From positions 109,462,515 through 109,526,514 of the forward strand of contig OW799237.1 of NCBI GenBank assembly GCA_941918925.1: DNA of 64,000 bases. The letters are read 5' to 3'. Shown here one piece after another: positions 49,601 through 62,000 of the stretch. Positions within the stretch are counted from its first letter, which is position 1. Every line of letters starts with the position of its first letter. A program made the translations under genes and the position numbers. Source of the stretch: Phyto melanocephala. Its lineage: Eukaryota; Arthropoda; Insecta; Diptera; Rhinophoridae. The notes below the pieces were generated by a model, which ran no database searches, was not told the DNA's origin, and saw only the letters and a list, made by a program, of their open reading frames with translations.

Positions 49601-52600
49601 TTAAGTTCATTTTTAAATCCCTCACAGTATGTATAATCTGAAAGCTTTTGAATAGGGGAATCGTTTAAGAATTGTTCGTATGACTGTCTGTCCCCTCGAC
49701 ATAACCGAGACTCGCGTAAGGTACCAAAATATCAGAAATATTTAGGAGCAGATAGGTATTGGAATAAGTTTAAGTAAATAAACAAAATACGACTGCCTCT
49801 GTATTTTCGCTTATTTTTACCACAAAAATTAAAATCATCTAGCCCTATGATAATGTATAGACCCCGGTAATGCTATTTATAGATTTGATATGCCTACAGA
49901 GATATTCTTGAAAAATTTTGGACAAAATGGTCATTAATCAGCAAAGTTATAGGCAAAAATTATTTGAAAAAATATATATTTTTTTAAATACATCCAATTT
50001 TACCAAACCAGATTACAAACCGTAATAATAAAAATTGATTTTATTGAAAACTAACAAATCGGTTTGAAATCAACTGAGATGTAAACACCAAAAGTACAAC
50101 TGCTTCGGTGTTTTTCCTAAAATTTACAAACGGAAATCGGCATTTTTCAGTTTCTAAATATAGTTAGATATGAAAAAAAAAATCCAAAATGGCGTCCTAG
50201 ATTAAATGGCGAATATAAGACTCAATTATAGCAGTTACGGCTTTGTCCCTTTTAACTCCCACAATATTAGAATCAAATAAAAGAACATGACCACTACAAT
50301 GTTGTAAAATCCAAGATGGCATCTGAAACAAAATGTCAGATCAAATTTTTTTAACCCCAACAATATGGTTATCAAACGAAGGGGCTTGACTAGTAGAATA
50401 CAGTTAACTATGTAAAAATTTAAATCAAGTATGGAAATTATAAAGAAAAAAATGGCGTATTATATGAAATCTACGATATGGTACAGGGTGGACCAAAAGT
50501 CGCGCCTGCGTGTAAAAATTGAATAACTTTTTTGTTTATTATTATTTTTTATTAAATTTTTTTTTAATTATAATATTATCTTTGTATGACCTAAATTTTA
50601 ATTATGAAAAATAATGTCAGAGAGATGACCACCATTTTCATCGATGCACAATTGGGCGCTTAAACAGGCGTTTTGCATAACTGCACGCAAGGTTTCAGGC
50701 TCTATTGCCCTGATCTCAGCTTCAATGTTGTTCTTTAGCTGCTCTATAGTTTGAGGCTTGTTTACATACACTCGTTCTTTGAGATAACCCCATAGAAAAT
50801 AATCAGGGGCAGTTAAATCCGGTGAACGTGCTGGCCAATTGAATTCTGAATTTTTCGAGATAATTCGGTCGTCAAAAATTTCATTTAAAAGCGTCATTGT
50901 GGCACGGGCCGTGTGTGCTGTTGCTCCATCCTGCTGAAACCACTTGTTGGCTGCGTCAGGGCGTACAAAATTATTAAGCATACTGTATTACCAACTTCAT
51001 CCTCGAAGAACGATTAAAAGTAAAATTTTACCACTTTCGTTCGTTGCTCAGTCGTTAAATTTTGCATGGTGGTGTAACACGAATCGATGAATAAAATCTG
51101 AAAATAAAATAAAAAATATTAATAAACAAAAAAGTTATTAAATTTTTACACGCAGGCGTGACTTTTGGTCCACCCTGTATTTACACCTGTGTACATCACG
51201 GTGAAGGGTATTATCAAATCAAATATAGCGCTCTTACTTGTTTTCTTTTAATTTGTTAAGTGTAGGAGACAGTGTCAATTTTTAATCAATTAAACGGTTT
51301 ATGTCTAAAATTTCTACATACCCATACAAAATTAGCGATTTATCTAGCAATTTTAAAGCAAATTTTAGCAGGATTTGTTGAAAAAAAATCTTGTCACTGG
51401 ATTTCTTCATTGGAGCTCTTTATCGGCATACTCATATCGATGCCTTACTTCCTCAACCTCGTATCTTTAAAAATAAAATTTTTCAGGACAGGAAAAAAAC
51501 TGTTCATCTCGTTATACTTCGGTGTTTGGTTAAAAGTTTAAATGCAATTATTAAGGAATTGATTGTATTTATGTATATTAGTAGTAATAATATACTAAAC
51601 TTTTTTAGTTAAAGCATAAAACAATCATTTGATATGAAAAAGTCAAAACCGTATTTTTTAAGTTACGAGGTTGAGGAAGTAAGGCATCGATATGTAACTT
51701 AAAACTACTATTTATGTTACAATTTAATGAAATTAGAATTTGGGAAGCATAAGTATCATTTATTTGTCTTTTTCCTCCTTATCAAATGTTAATGTTCTCT
51801 TATATTCTTCATATATTTTTGTTAATTATTTATTTACAGATTTGTATATTCGGTATGATTGCAAACATTTTGAATATTATGGTTTTGACTAAAAAGGATA
51901 TGGCCAAGGCTCCCATAAACAAAATACTAAAATGGCTGGCCGTGGCTGATATGTTTGTGATGATTGAATACATACCATTCGCTTCATATCAATACATTTA
52001 TATGGGATCAGGTAAGTACACGATCTACACCTAAAGCTATGTCTGTTCATATTACACAAATATTTTCTAAAATAGTGTAGCTACTATTTGTAATCACTAT
52101 TTATTCAATATTATTTGATTTTTAATTAACAAAATATTTATTTATAAGAGCTAAAATTAATACTTTTTAATGGTTACGTCAATTTCGTCAAATATTCGCC
52201 TGCTGTGAACATGCCTTAAGTAGGATTTTTGTTGTTAAATTTTTTAGTATATATTTACAGACGAATGTACATTAGGCCATAACAAAAGGCAAAAGAAAAG
52301 TGTTTTGTTAAATTTTAACTTATATTTTCGGTCTAACATTAAAGTGTTATTCAACGGCGTTTTTGTCTTTAAGAGATTGTTTTTTTTTTAAATGCCATTG
52401 TCCTCAAGTACTCCGTTCTAGCATTTACCCTGTAGATCTCAGTTCCTACCAACTTGATATAATAATATTAAATTTCGAAATCATAAAACTTGTGCTAAGA
52501 AGATATTGCAATAACTAAGAAATAACTAAGAAATAAATTCCACAATTTAGAACAATTTTAAAAAATCCTACTTTTGTTTGATAAAAATATTTCTTTCTAT

Positions 52601-55600
52601 TTAAAATTATTTAAACAAATTTAAAAACGCTTTAGTTAATAAAATGTATTTAATTTATGTATATCTTTTATAAGAATTCAATTTCATTATATATATTTTT
52701 TTTCGATTACAGACGAACAGGATTTCAGTTACATCTGGGCTGTTTACATACTATTCCACATGCATTTTAGTCAAGTAATGCACACCATCTCGATTGGACT
52801 GACGGTTACTCTGGCAATTTGGCGTTACATTTCAATTAGGTAAGATAACTTTGTGTATAATTTCAGCATTTGAGGCACGGACATTCTTCTTTCAGTGATT
52901 TTTCATTAAAACATTTTCAATAATATCAAAAATTTTAAGTTTTTAAATTTGCGGTAATTTTTAGTTTTTGAAGTTATTTTTTAAAAATTAAATATGAAAT
53001 TTTGGTGCAAAATTTCGTGTTGTTGTCTTCAGTGCAAAAAATTTGGGACAATTCTTCAGGGAGCATTTAAAACCATACGAAATGAAATTGCATTGCGTTA
53101 CAACATGTTTTGATGCAAATTAACAGCAACATTTAAAACTGCTGAAAATGGAACAATACGAAGTGGTTGTAAACTAAATAAAATGTTGTATGTATGGTAC
53201 ACATGCAACAGTACAAGAAAAATAAAATTAGTAAAAAAAATACTTAGTTGTTTTGATAATAAGTTTTAAATTATTTTTAAAATTTTGTTCTAAAGAAAAT
53301 TGACATTTAAATATATTTATTCAAGGCATAGTTCAAGGCGAATTCAATAAGGTGAACTTATTAGATCAGCTGATTTTTGTATTGTATTTTTTAACTTTGT
53401 AGTTGTTTTACCGACAAGTTCACCTTATTGAATTCGCCTTGGCATAGTTATTGATCAGTTAATCGTAGTTCGGGGAAAATTTTTTATTTATGTTTTTTAC
53501 AAGGCGAATTCATACAGATGAAATTATCAGCCCTGCTGATGGGGAAGATCAAAATTTGTGAAATTCGCCTTAATTTCATTAATTAATGCAGGAATGGAAA
53601 ATGATATTTTGGTATCGGTATTAAACAATTAACTTGAGTGCACATATTCGATAATAAATGCACCGAATTTATAAATATTTGTTGCTTTTGCACCATTTAT
53701 AATGCGTTTCACAATTATATATACTTTGTTTAATCAAATTTTATTAAATTAACCATATTATAACGACTTTTCCATCCCTGTTATATGAATTGGACTTGAG
53801 AGAAAATATACCTTGACAAGTTGTTTTGTTGCATTTACCTGTACGAATATGCCTTTGTTTTTTTTCTATATTAAGTTTGACATTTGTAATAAATGAGCGT
53901 AGAGAGATAATTGTATTTATTTATGGACTTTGGCAACTAAAGTTTAAAGTAAGTGAAAACAAGTAACAGTGCTATATTCGTCCATGCCGAATCTTATATA
54001 CCCTTTACAACGTGTAGTCATGCAATAACAATTGTTTGTATCACCATTCATCTCATATAAAATACGTACATAAGTACATCTAAAAAACATACAAAAAAAA
54101 ATATATTAAAAATAAAAAAAAATAATGAAAAAAATTGCACAAAAAAAATTTAAAAAAAAAATTTAAAAATTTTTTAAAATTAAAAAAAATATAATAAAAA
54201 AAATAATAAAATATAAATAATATATTAAATAAAATAAATTTTTTTTGGCTCAGCTGGAATTCGATGCCACGTTTACTTTAACCAGTATGTTGTTGTAATT
54301 GTGAAAAAAAACGAGGTGGTCGTGGTTTTTTGCTCATATCTCAGAAAGTAATGGGGCGATTGTGCTGAATTTCAATAGCGATTCATTCCTGGATATTTCC
54401 AAAAGATTGATACCATATAGAGATTTGAGGAACATATAGTTGCTTCTAAAAGTTGATATTAACCAACTTACGGACAGACGGACAGACGGTCAGGGCTTAA
54501 TCGACTCCTCTATTCGTAAGCTTGCAGAAAATATATACTTTATGGGGTTGGAAATGAAAATTGTAGAAATTGCAAACGGAATGACAAACCTATACATACC
54601 CTTGTGCACCACAGGTGAAGGGTATAAAAATTAGAATCAGCTGACGAATCTCGAATACTTGATGAATAAATTTGCCTTGTATTTTAATATTTGCTCAATT
54701 CACAACCTATTGTTGAAGTTGTATATCATTGTTGTTGAAAATTTCTTCATAAATTAGTTTTACAAATTTACAACAATTTTATAGTTGTTTATGGAATTTC
54801 GAAAAAATATATATAAAAGCTGGAAAAGTAAGTGCTATCGCGATTTTTCTTCAATATGAAAAAGTGAATTTCTTACAACCTACGACTCCTACGACAGGCT
54901 GTGAATTGAGCAATTATATTTAAATGCTATAAATATTTAAATGTATTTGAATTGTTTTGTGTTGTTAAACTTTTAAAAATTCTTTTGATCAATTTAATTC
55001 TAAATAAGATGGTGAAAACAAGAAACATCTGATAAATAATCTTTTATTAAAACCATAATTTATATTCTCTTTTCACATTTCTTCTGTTTTTTTTTTGTTT
55101 TTTTTGTTTCTGCAACCAACTAACAAACAATCCGAACATACGAATGTAGTCGACGTTTTTTTCTACTATTTCCGTCTTCTTTTTACAGACATCCACATGG
55201 AGCTTGTGCCAATTTTTTATTATCCCACTGCAACGAAACCATAATATTTTCGTTCATCATCTCACCGATTGTTTGTTTTCCCACATTATTTGTATTTAAG
55301 GTGCGCGAACGGATGGTGGCAGACAGTGATGTGCCACTCTATCACGTTGATGCCGATAAGGAAACACAACTATACAGGTATGGAAAACGAAAATTATTTA
55401 TTTTTCCTTAAGCTATTATTATATATATGTATGTAAATATATCAATAAACATAAACATATGAATGAAAAATTTTATGGAATTTTAATACTGCCGAGTGCT
55501 TAACCTCTGCAAAATGTTTTAATGGATTTTTCTTTAGTTTGCAAAAGGTTTTTGTCTTCTATTCAACGATACAGATAATGCAGGTTAAGAATTGGTCACA

Positions 55601-58600
55601 TAACAAAAAACTTTTGTTTGTTTTTCATCAACTTTGGTGGTGAATATTTTTTTTATTGTTTATTTACATTTTTATATTTTAGTTTATTGAACGTCGTGTT
55701 TATTGATTTTATTTTGTTTTTTTACTAAGACCAAGATTAAGAAAAACCAGTAGGAATGCTATATTAGGCCGTGCTGAATCTGATCAAATGATTCGCCATT
55801 TTGTTAAGAATGACATCTAGGATTTTAACTTTTTCATAGTTTACTAAATATATTCTAAAGGTCAAGCGCTTTCAGTTGACGCCAATATTATGGGGGTTAA
55901 ATTTGTACACAATTTATTTTTCATTTAATATGAGATACGTATATAAGTATGTCTTAGATTTTACCCGCTTAAAAATATCCCATCGTTTAATTATAAAATA
56001 AGTTAATTTATGTATGTATATCAATAATACGTATTTGAAAATACGTTCGCTCTAACCAGTATGCCACGTTTGTGGTCTTGGATTCTTCCTTATATTTCAG
56101 TTGTTTATAGACCGATTTTTCTGACTTTCAAATTTGCTCCCGAATATAAATGGTATTTTGATACTACTATACTGAGCTATGTCCGGGGGCTACAAACAGA
56201 CACACGGACAGACGGACATTGCTCAATCTACTTCAATAATTCAAGGTACTTATATACTTTATGAAGTTGCGGACTGATAATTATTATTATCGCCTGGGCG
56301 ACAGTATGGACAATTATTTGGATAACTTTTTTTTAACTTTTAAGGGAATAAAAAAGGTACCAAAAAGAGAAAAATACGAGAAAATATGTATTCATATTTT
56401 CTAATAACAAGGCCAATTCGGAAAAAAATTTGTAATATGTGAAATCCCGCATGACATAAAAAGTTATATAATTTTGTAAAATTTAGAACACATTTAAAAC
56501 TGCGTAGAAAGGGGAAAATTCGGGAAAATATTATGGTACTTTTTAGAACATATTTGTTTTTGTGCAAAAAAGAGTAGACTTAATCACTTTGTTTATATGT
56601 ACATATGTATTAAAATATTGTATAGAGCATTTTTAACTCCGTATTTGTACATTGATATGGAAAACTCAAAAAGGTACTTTTTTCTTTTTTTTATGGTACA
56701 TTTTGTATTTTCTTAGCTTATCAAGCTAGAATTTTCAAATTAGAGACTATTGATCCGAGATCAAACAGAAAATTTTACAGGTGACCCAAAATATACTTTT
56801 TCGGATTTTTATGGTACTTTTTGTATATTCTACGTTTTTGAAGCAAAAATTCTGAAATTAGTGACTTATGATTCCAGGTGAGACTGAAAATTTATGATGG
56901 GCGAGCAAAACGGAACTTTTTGGCATTTTCATAGAACTTTTTGTATTTTCTACGTTTTTGAAACAAGAATTTTGAAATTAGTGACTAATGATTCCAGGTG
57001 AGACTGAAAATTAAGGATGGGCGAGCAAAACGGCACTTTTTTGCATTTTCATGGTACTTTTTGTATTTTCTATGTTTATAAAGCTAGCCTTAGCGGCAGC
57101 TTAACCACGAGTAGTTTTTCTTGCATGATTTTGTGCGTAAGTAGGAAGATGTCATTTGAGTAGTCAAAATCTTCTAAAAGACTATAGAGGCCCTAAAAAC
57201 TCGCTCTATTTGGCTGAGATGCTGTGATCATAAAATTCAAGATGATGTTAAACAATAGTGGCGATATCACGTAACCCTATCTGACACCGTTCTTAACAGT
57301 CACCGTATCACAGAGCTGCTTCTCATGTAGCCCACGGCACTTAGCTTCAGAATAAAATTAATTTTTTTTCGGGAACACCCCTACACCTTAATGCCACCTA
57401 AACTACTTTGTATGACAAGGCGTTCCTAAAGTCCAGAAATGCACGATAGAGTAGTTGAACGCCATCCAATTAATTGTTACACTATCATTCGGCGACTATT
57501 GGCATGGTCAACGCACGATCTTACGGATTGTTAGATTAATATACCATAATCAAGGTATAAGTTTACATTAAATCCCGATACGTAATCTATTAAATTCTTA
57601 TATTGGTAATTTGAACGACGCACGACTTAAAAAACTGCTGACAATATCGGAAACTTTCGAATGACGCCTCCACCCACTTAGAAGGAAAATTATCAATGTT
57701 TTAAATTCATAGATTGGACAAACAATTTCTAATACTGCTGTAGGATAAGCCTTAAAACATTCTACGGGCATATTTTAATTCCCTCTGCTTCACCAAACTT
57801 CATACTACCAATTTGCTGCCCAGATATCACTTGCAATAGTGAGGTTCGTATTTAAATTTCAATTGTATTTCAAATGTCTTCAAAATGTAAATCTATCTTA
57901 TTCCGTATGCATTATATTCAGTTGTTTTTTTTAAATGTTTTCTTCAAATGTGTTATTGTTCCTACCTGAACGTCGCTGTTTTACCACTGCACTATAGGAA
58001 ATTTGCCAACTTTTTTTGGCTAAAATTAATAACAGCCAAAAGGGTGGGTCGATTTGAACGAACGAACGGATTTGACTTTTGGTACACACTTAAAAAAGAG
58101 GGAGTGACCGAAAAAGGTTTTCATACACTCAGAAAAAAAAGCATACGTAAATTTAACTAAAAAATTAACAAATAATTAGTTCTAAGAAGGGATTACGAGT
58201 TATAGGTTCCCATATCCAAGATTTTTTTTAGATCTTTGATAGATAATCTGGTTTTCTAAAAAAATTTTTCGAGTGTACCTTTCGATTATAACAGCAGAAA
58301 TTAATTTTACCAATTAAATGAAGTAACAAACAAAGTCATGTTTAAAAAGGATTTTATTCAACAATTTGATTTTCGAGTTCCAAACCGTCAAATAAATGTA
58401 ATATACATGGGTTCAAAATGCCACCACTCTCAATTTTTATACTAAATTTTTAAAAAAATTTTTCAAATTTTTTTTTATTTTTTTAATTTTTTATACCCTT
58501 CACACAGTGAAAAAGGGTATATATAGGTTTGTCATTCCGTGTGAAATTTCTACAATTTTGATTTCCGACCCCATAAAGTATATATTTTCTGAAAGCTTAT

Positions 58601-59013
58601 GAATAGGGGAGTTGATTAAGCCCTGTCAGTCTGTCCGTCTGACCGTCTGTCCGTGTGTATGTTGAAATCAACTTTTTGAAGCCCCCCGACATCGCTTGGA
58701 CTCGGGTGAGGTATTAAAATATCAGAAATATTCAGGAGTAAATCGGTATTGAAAATCAGAAACATCGGTACATAAACAACTGAGATATGAGCAAAAACCC
58801 ACGACCACCTCGATTTTTTTTTCACAAAAACAACATTACAACAACAACATACATACATACAAATGTGTATACTGGTTAGAGAAAACGTGGCATTGAATCC
58901 CAGCTGAGCCAAAAAAAAATTTTTTTTATTTTTTTTATATTTTTTTTTTAATTTTTTTTTTATTTTTTTTTATTTTTTTTTATTTTTTATTTAATATATT
59001 ATTTACATTTTTA

Positions 59014-59045
<32 letters not shown>

Positions 59046-62000
59046 AATATTTTTTTTTTTTTTTGTTTTATATTTATTATATATATTTTAATTATTTTTT
59101 AAATTTTTTTTTTTAATTTTTTTTTTAAAATTTTTTTAATATTTTTTTAAAATTTTTTTTTAAATTTTTTTTTTTATTTTTTTTTTATTTTTTTTATTTT
59201 TTTTTTTTTAACATACATACGTAAATTTATAATTTTACAATGGGATGTTTTTATATATGTATGTTTTTTACGTATTTACGTATTTCATATGGGATGAATG
59301 GTGATATAAACTACTGTTATTGCATGACTACACGGTGTGAAGGGTATATAAGATTCGGCACGGCCGAATATAGCGCTCTTACTTGTTTTTTTTGTACTTT
59401 TTTTTATTATTTTTTTTTTTATTATTTTTTTTTTATTATTTTTTTTTATTTTTAATATATTTTTTTTTTGTAAATTTTTTTTTGTATGTTTTTTACATGC
59501 ATGTACGAATTTTATATGAGATGAATGGTGATACAAACAATTGTTATTGCATGACTACACGTTGTGAAGGGTATATAAGATTCGGCACGGCCGAATTTAT
59601 CACTGTTATTTGTTTATTCTTGTTTTCGGGACTTTCTTTGTCTGTTTGAGAATTTTCTACAAAATTTTGCTCCTCTGATCTCAGTAGTTCGATCACTTCT
59701 GGTGGAAGCTTTAATTACTTCTAGGCATGATGCGTTTGTTCAACGAAATGCTGGAAATGAGTGGATCTGATGTGTCCAATGCTCGATTAAAAACATCCTT
59801 CAAGTTATTTGAACAAAATAATCGTGAATGCTCTTTTAAATACTGTTTAAAGTTTTCGGAACAATCACTCTCAGAAATTTATGACAAAAAATGGTCGTAA
59901 ATAGGGGCTCTTTTGTTAATTTCGTTGTGTTTCTCTAGCCATATATTGAATAATTCTGAATTTGGCAGAATTAGTTTTTAAACTCGCAAAAAATTCGCAC
60001 ATGAAATATATTAAATTTGAAAGATAATTAACTGTTCTAGAGAACTATTTTGATATTATGCCTAACATGTTTTATCATTTTTTCGTGTGTGGCACGAAGC
60101 GCTGTCATGTTGAAAGCAAATGTTGCCAATATCCTCCTCTTAAATTTTTGTAACCAAAAATTCGTTCAACATGGCCCGATAACGATCGCCATTGACTACG
60201 GCCACTCTTTGCTCATTTTCGAAGAAAAATGGCCCAATTATGCCTCTGGACCGAAATCCGCACCAAACAGTGACTCGTTTTGGGTGTATCGGCTTTTCAA
60301 TGTATACGTGCGGGTTTTCTGTGCCCCAAATGCGACAATTTTGCTTGTTTACATACCCGCCAAGATCAAAATGAGCTTCATCCGAAAAGATGATTTTTTT
60401 TTGCAAAATCGGCCAAAGTAATGTCGCAATATTTCCCAGCGTTGTTCAAGCGTATACGCTTCGTTCAGTGGAAGGATTAAACTAATTATCTGTCAAATCA
60501 GACATGAGCTAAGTGTTACCATTCACGAAATAAGCACTAGTTGAAAAAAAAAGCGTTAGATGGCGGACCCTTTACAATTCTAATTCATAACTCCATTAAC
60601 ACTATTACTTAGTTCATTTTAAGGTCACTTTAATTTTTCCAATTTAAACGATTTTATAGATGAGTTTACCAACATTTTGCTATAGAATGTAAAAGTACCT
60701 TCGGCCATATTTCGTATTTTTTAATTTTTTTTAAATATAAGTTTTAGTTACGAAAACTTTATTAGAAATGCCACCAAATTCACTGCACTTAAAGGTTTTT
60801 AATAACTGGTTTAGAAATCGTAATCAAAACAACGGTTAAAGTAACAGTAATTAAAGTTTTTTGAAAAAATTAAAAAGCTATGTTTACTCTATTATATTTT
60901 TTATTATATAAAAGCAAAAAAAATAAAGATTGCAAAAATTACAATTTTTATTTTTGGCCAAAAAAGGGGTGGTAAATTTCCTATAGTGCACTGTCACCAC
61001 CAATAATAAGAGAATTTATATTTATACTACCGCCATCGGCCAGTGTTCGGGGTTGCTTAAAGAGTTCCTTCACATCTTACTTCTCTGACGCTGTCTAAGC
61101 ATTTTTTTTTACCAAGTTTTTATAATAATTTTTCTTAGCCTGTTTTGTTTAAAATAATATATCCTGTACTTTGCGCTATAATCCTCTTTACATTGAGTAT
61201 TTTTTCTATTTTTCATTTCCTCCTGTACAACAAGATTTAATATTAACTTTTACATTTTTTTGTTTCATTTTTTTTTCCAACAGGATTAACTTTTGGATTC
61301 ACTCGGTTATTATTAAGTTACTGCCTTGTTTGATATTGACTGCTATAAGTGTTGTGCTGGTAAGAGTATTATGCGAAGCCTCAAAGCGCAAACAAAAACT
61401 TAAAACATACAGTCATCCAACTAAAAGTCTTCAACAGCCGTGTTTGGAAAAAGCCAGGTAAATTATGCACAAACTAATTTCAACATATTTTTTAATTTAA
61501 TAAAATCTCCTCTAAATCGTTTCGAAAAGTAGGAAAGTAATATTTCTGTGCAATAAAAAAAAACTGCTTGATTTTTTTTTTTGTAGTTTTTCAGGAGAGC
61601 ACTTTAACATTTTAAAATAAAGATTATATTGTATAAATCCCTTACTGAGTTATTTTAAAAACATATCGGTTTTCTTATATTTACATAAATTGAAATTTTA
61701 AATAATTTATTAATCCAAATGAGATTGTTCGTTGGAAAAATATAGGCAACAAGTTCTTAGGCTATAACTTCCTGTCAAGTTTTTCAAAATAATTGAAAAT
61801 TCGCCTGCAGGTTGCTTTAAATTGCTAGATTGCTATAGTGTTTTTATCCCAATTTCATCTTATGTTGACTTAAGCTCAAATTAGATATGACATAGCCATA
61901 ATGTCATAGCCATAGACCACCAAAATTTAATTGGTTTTCCATGGCGTTAAGTCATCTATAATCAAAAACTTTATTGTTCATAAGTCATGTCTAATTTCAG

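Larger units (their letters stand above)
57985..60993. mobile_element. Possible 3-kb element with inverted ends in GPCR intron 4
   Basis: The left end CACTGCACTATAGGAAATTT is matched by the inverse of CAGTGCACTATAGGAAATTT at 60974-60993, with further TTTTTTGGC similarity inward. The span contains the younger DINE-1-like copies (58491-59610) and a mariner (60060-60572). No transposase was recognised in the rest and no matching target duplication was found. Two separate short elements are an alternative. Confidence 0.45.

Noticed and set aside
59240..59649. Phe/Tyr-rich open frames resembling membrane proteins
   Set aside because: Translations of long T-rich tracts inside DINE-1-like copies.
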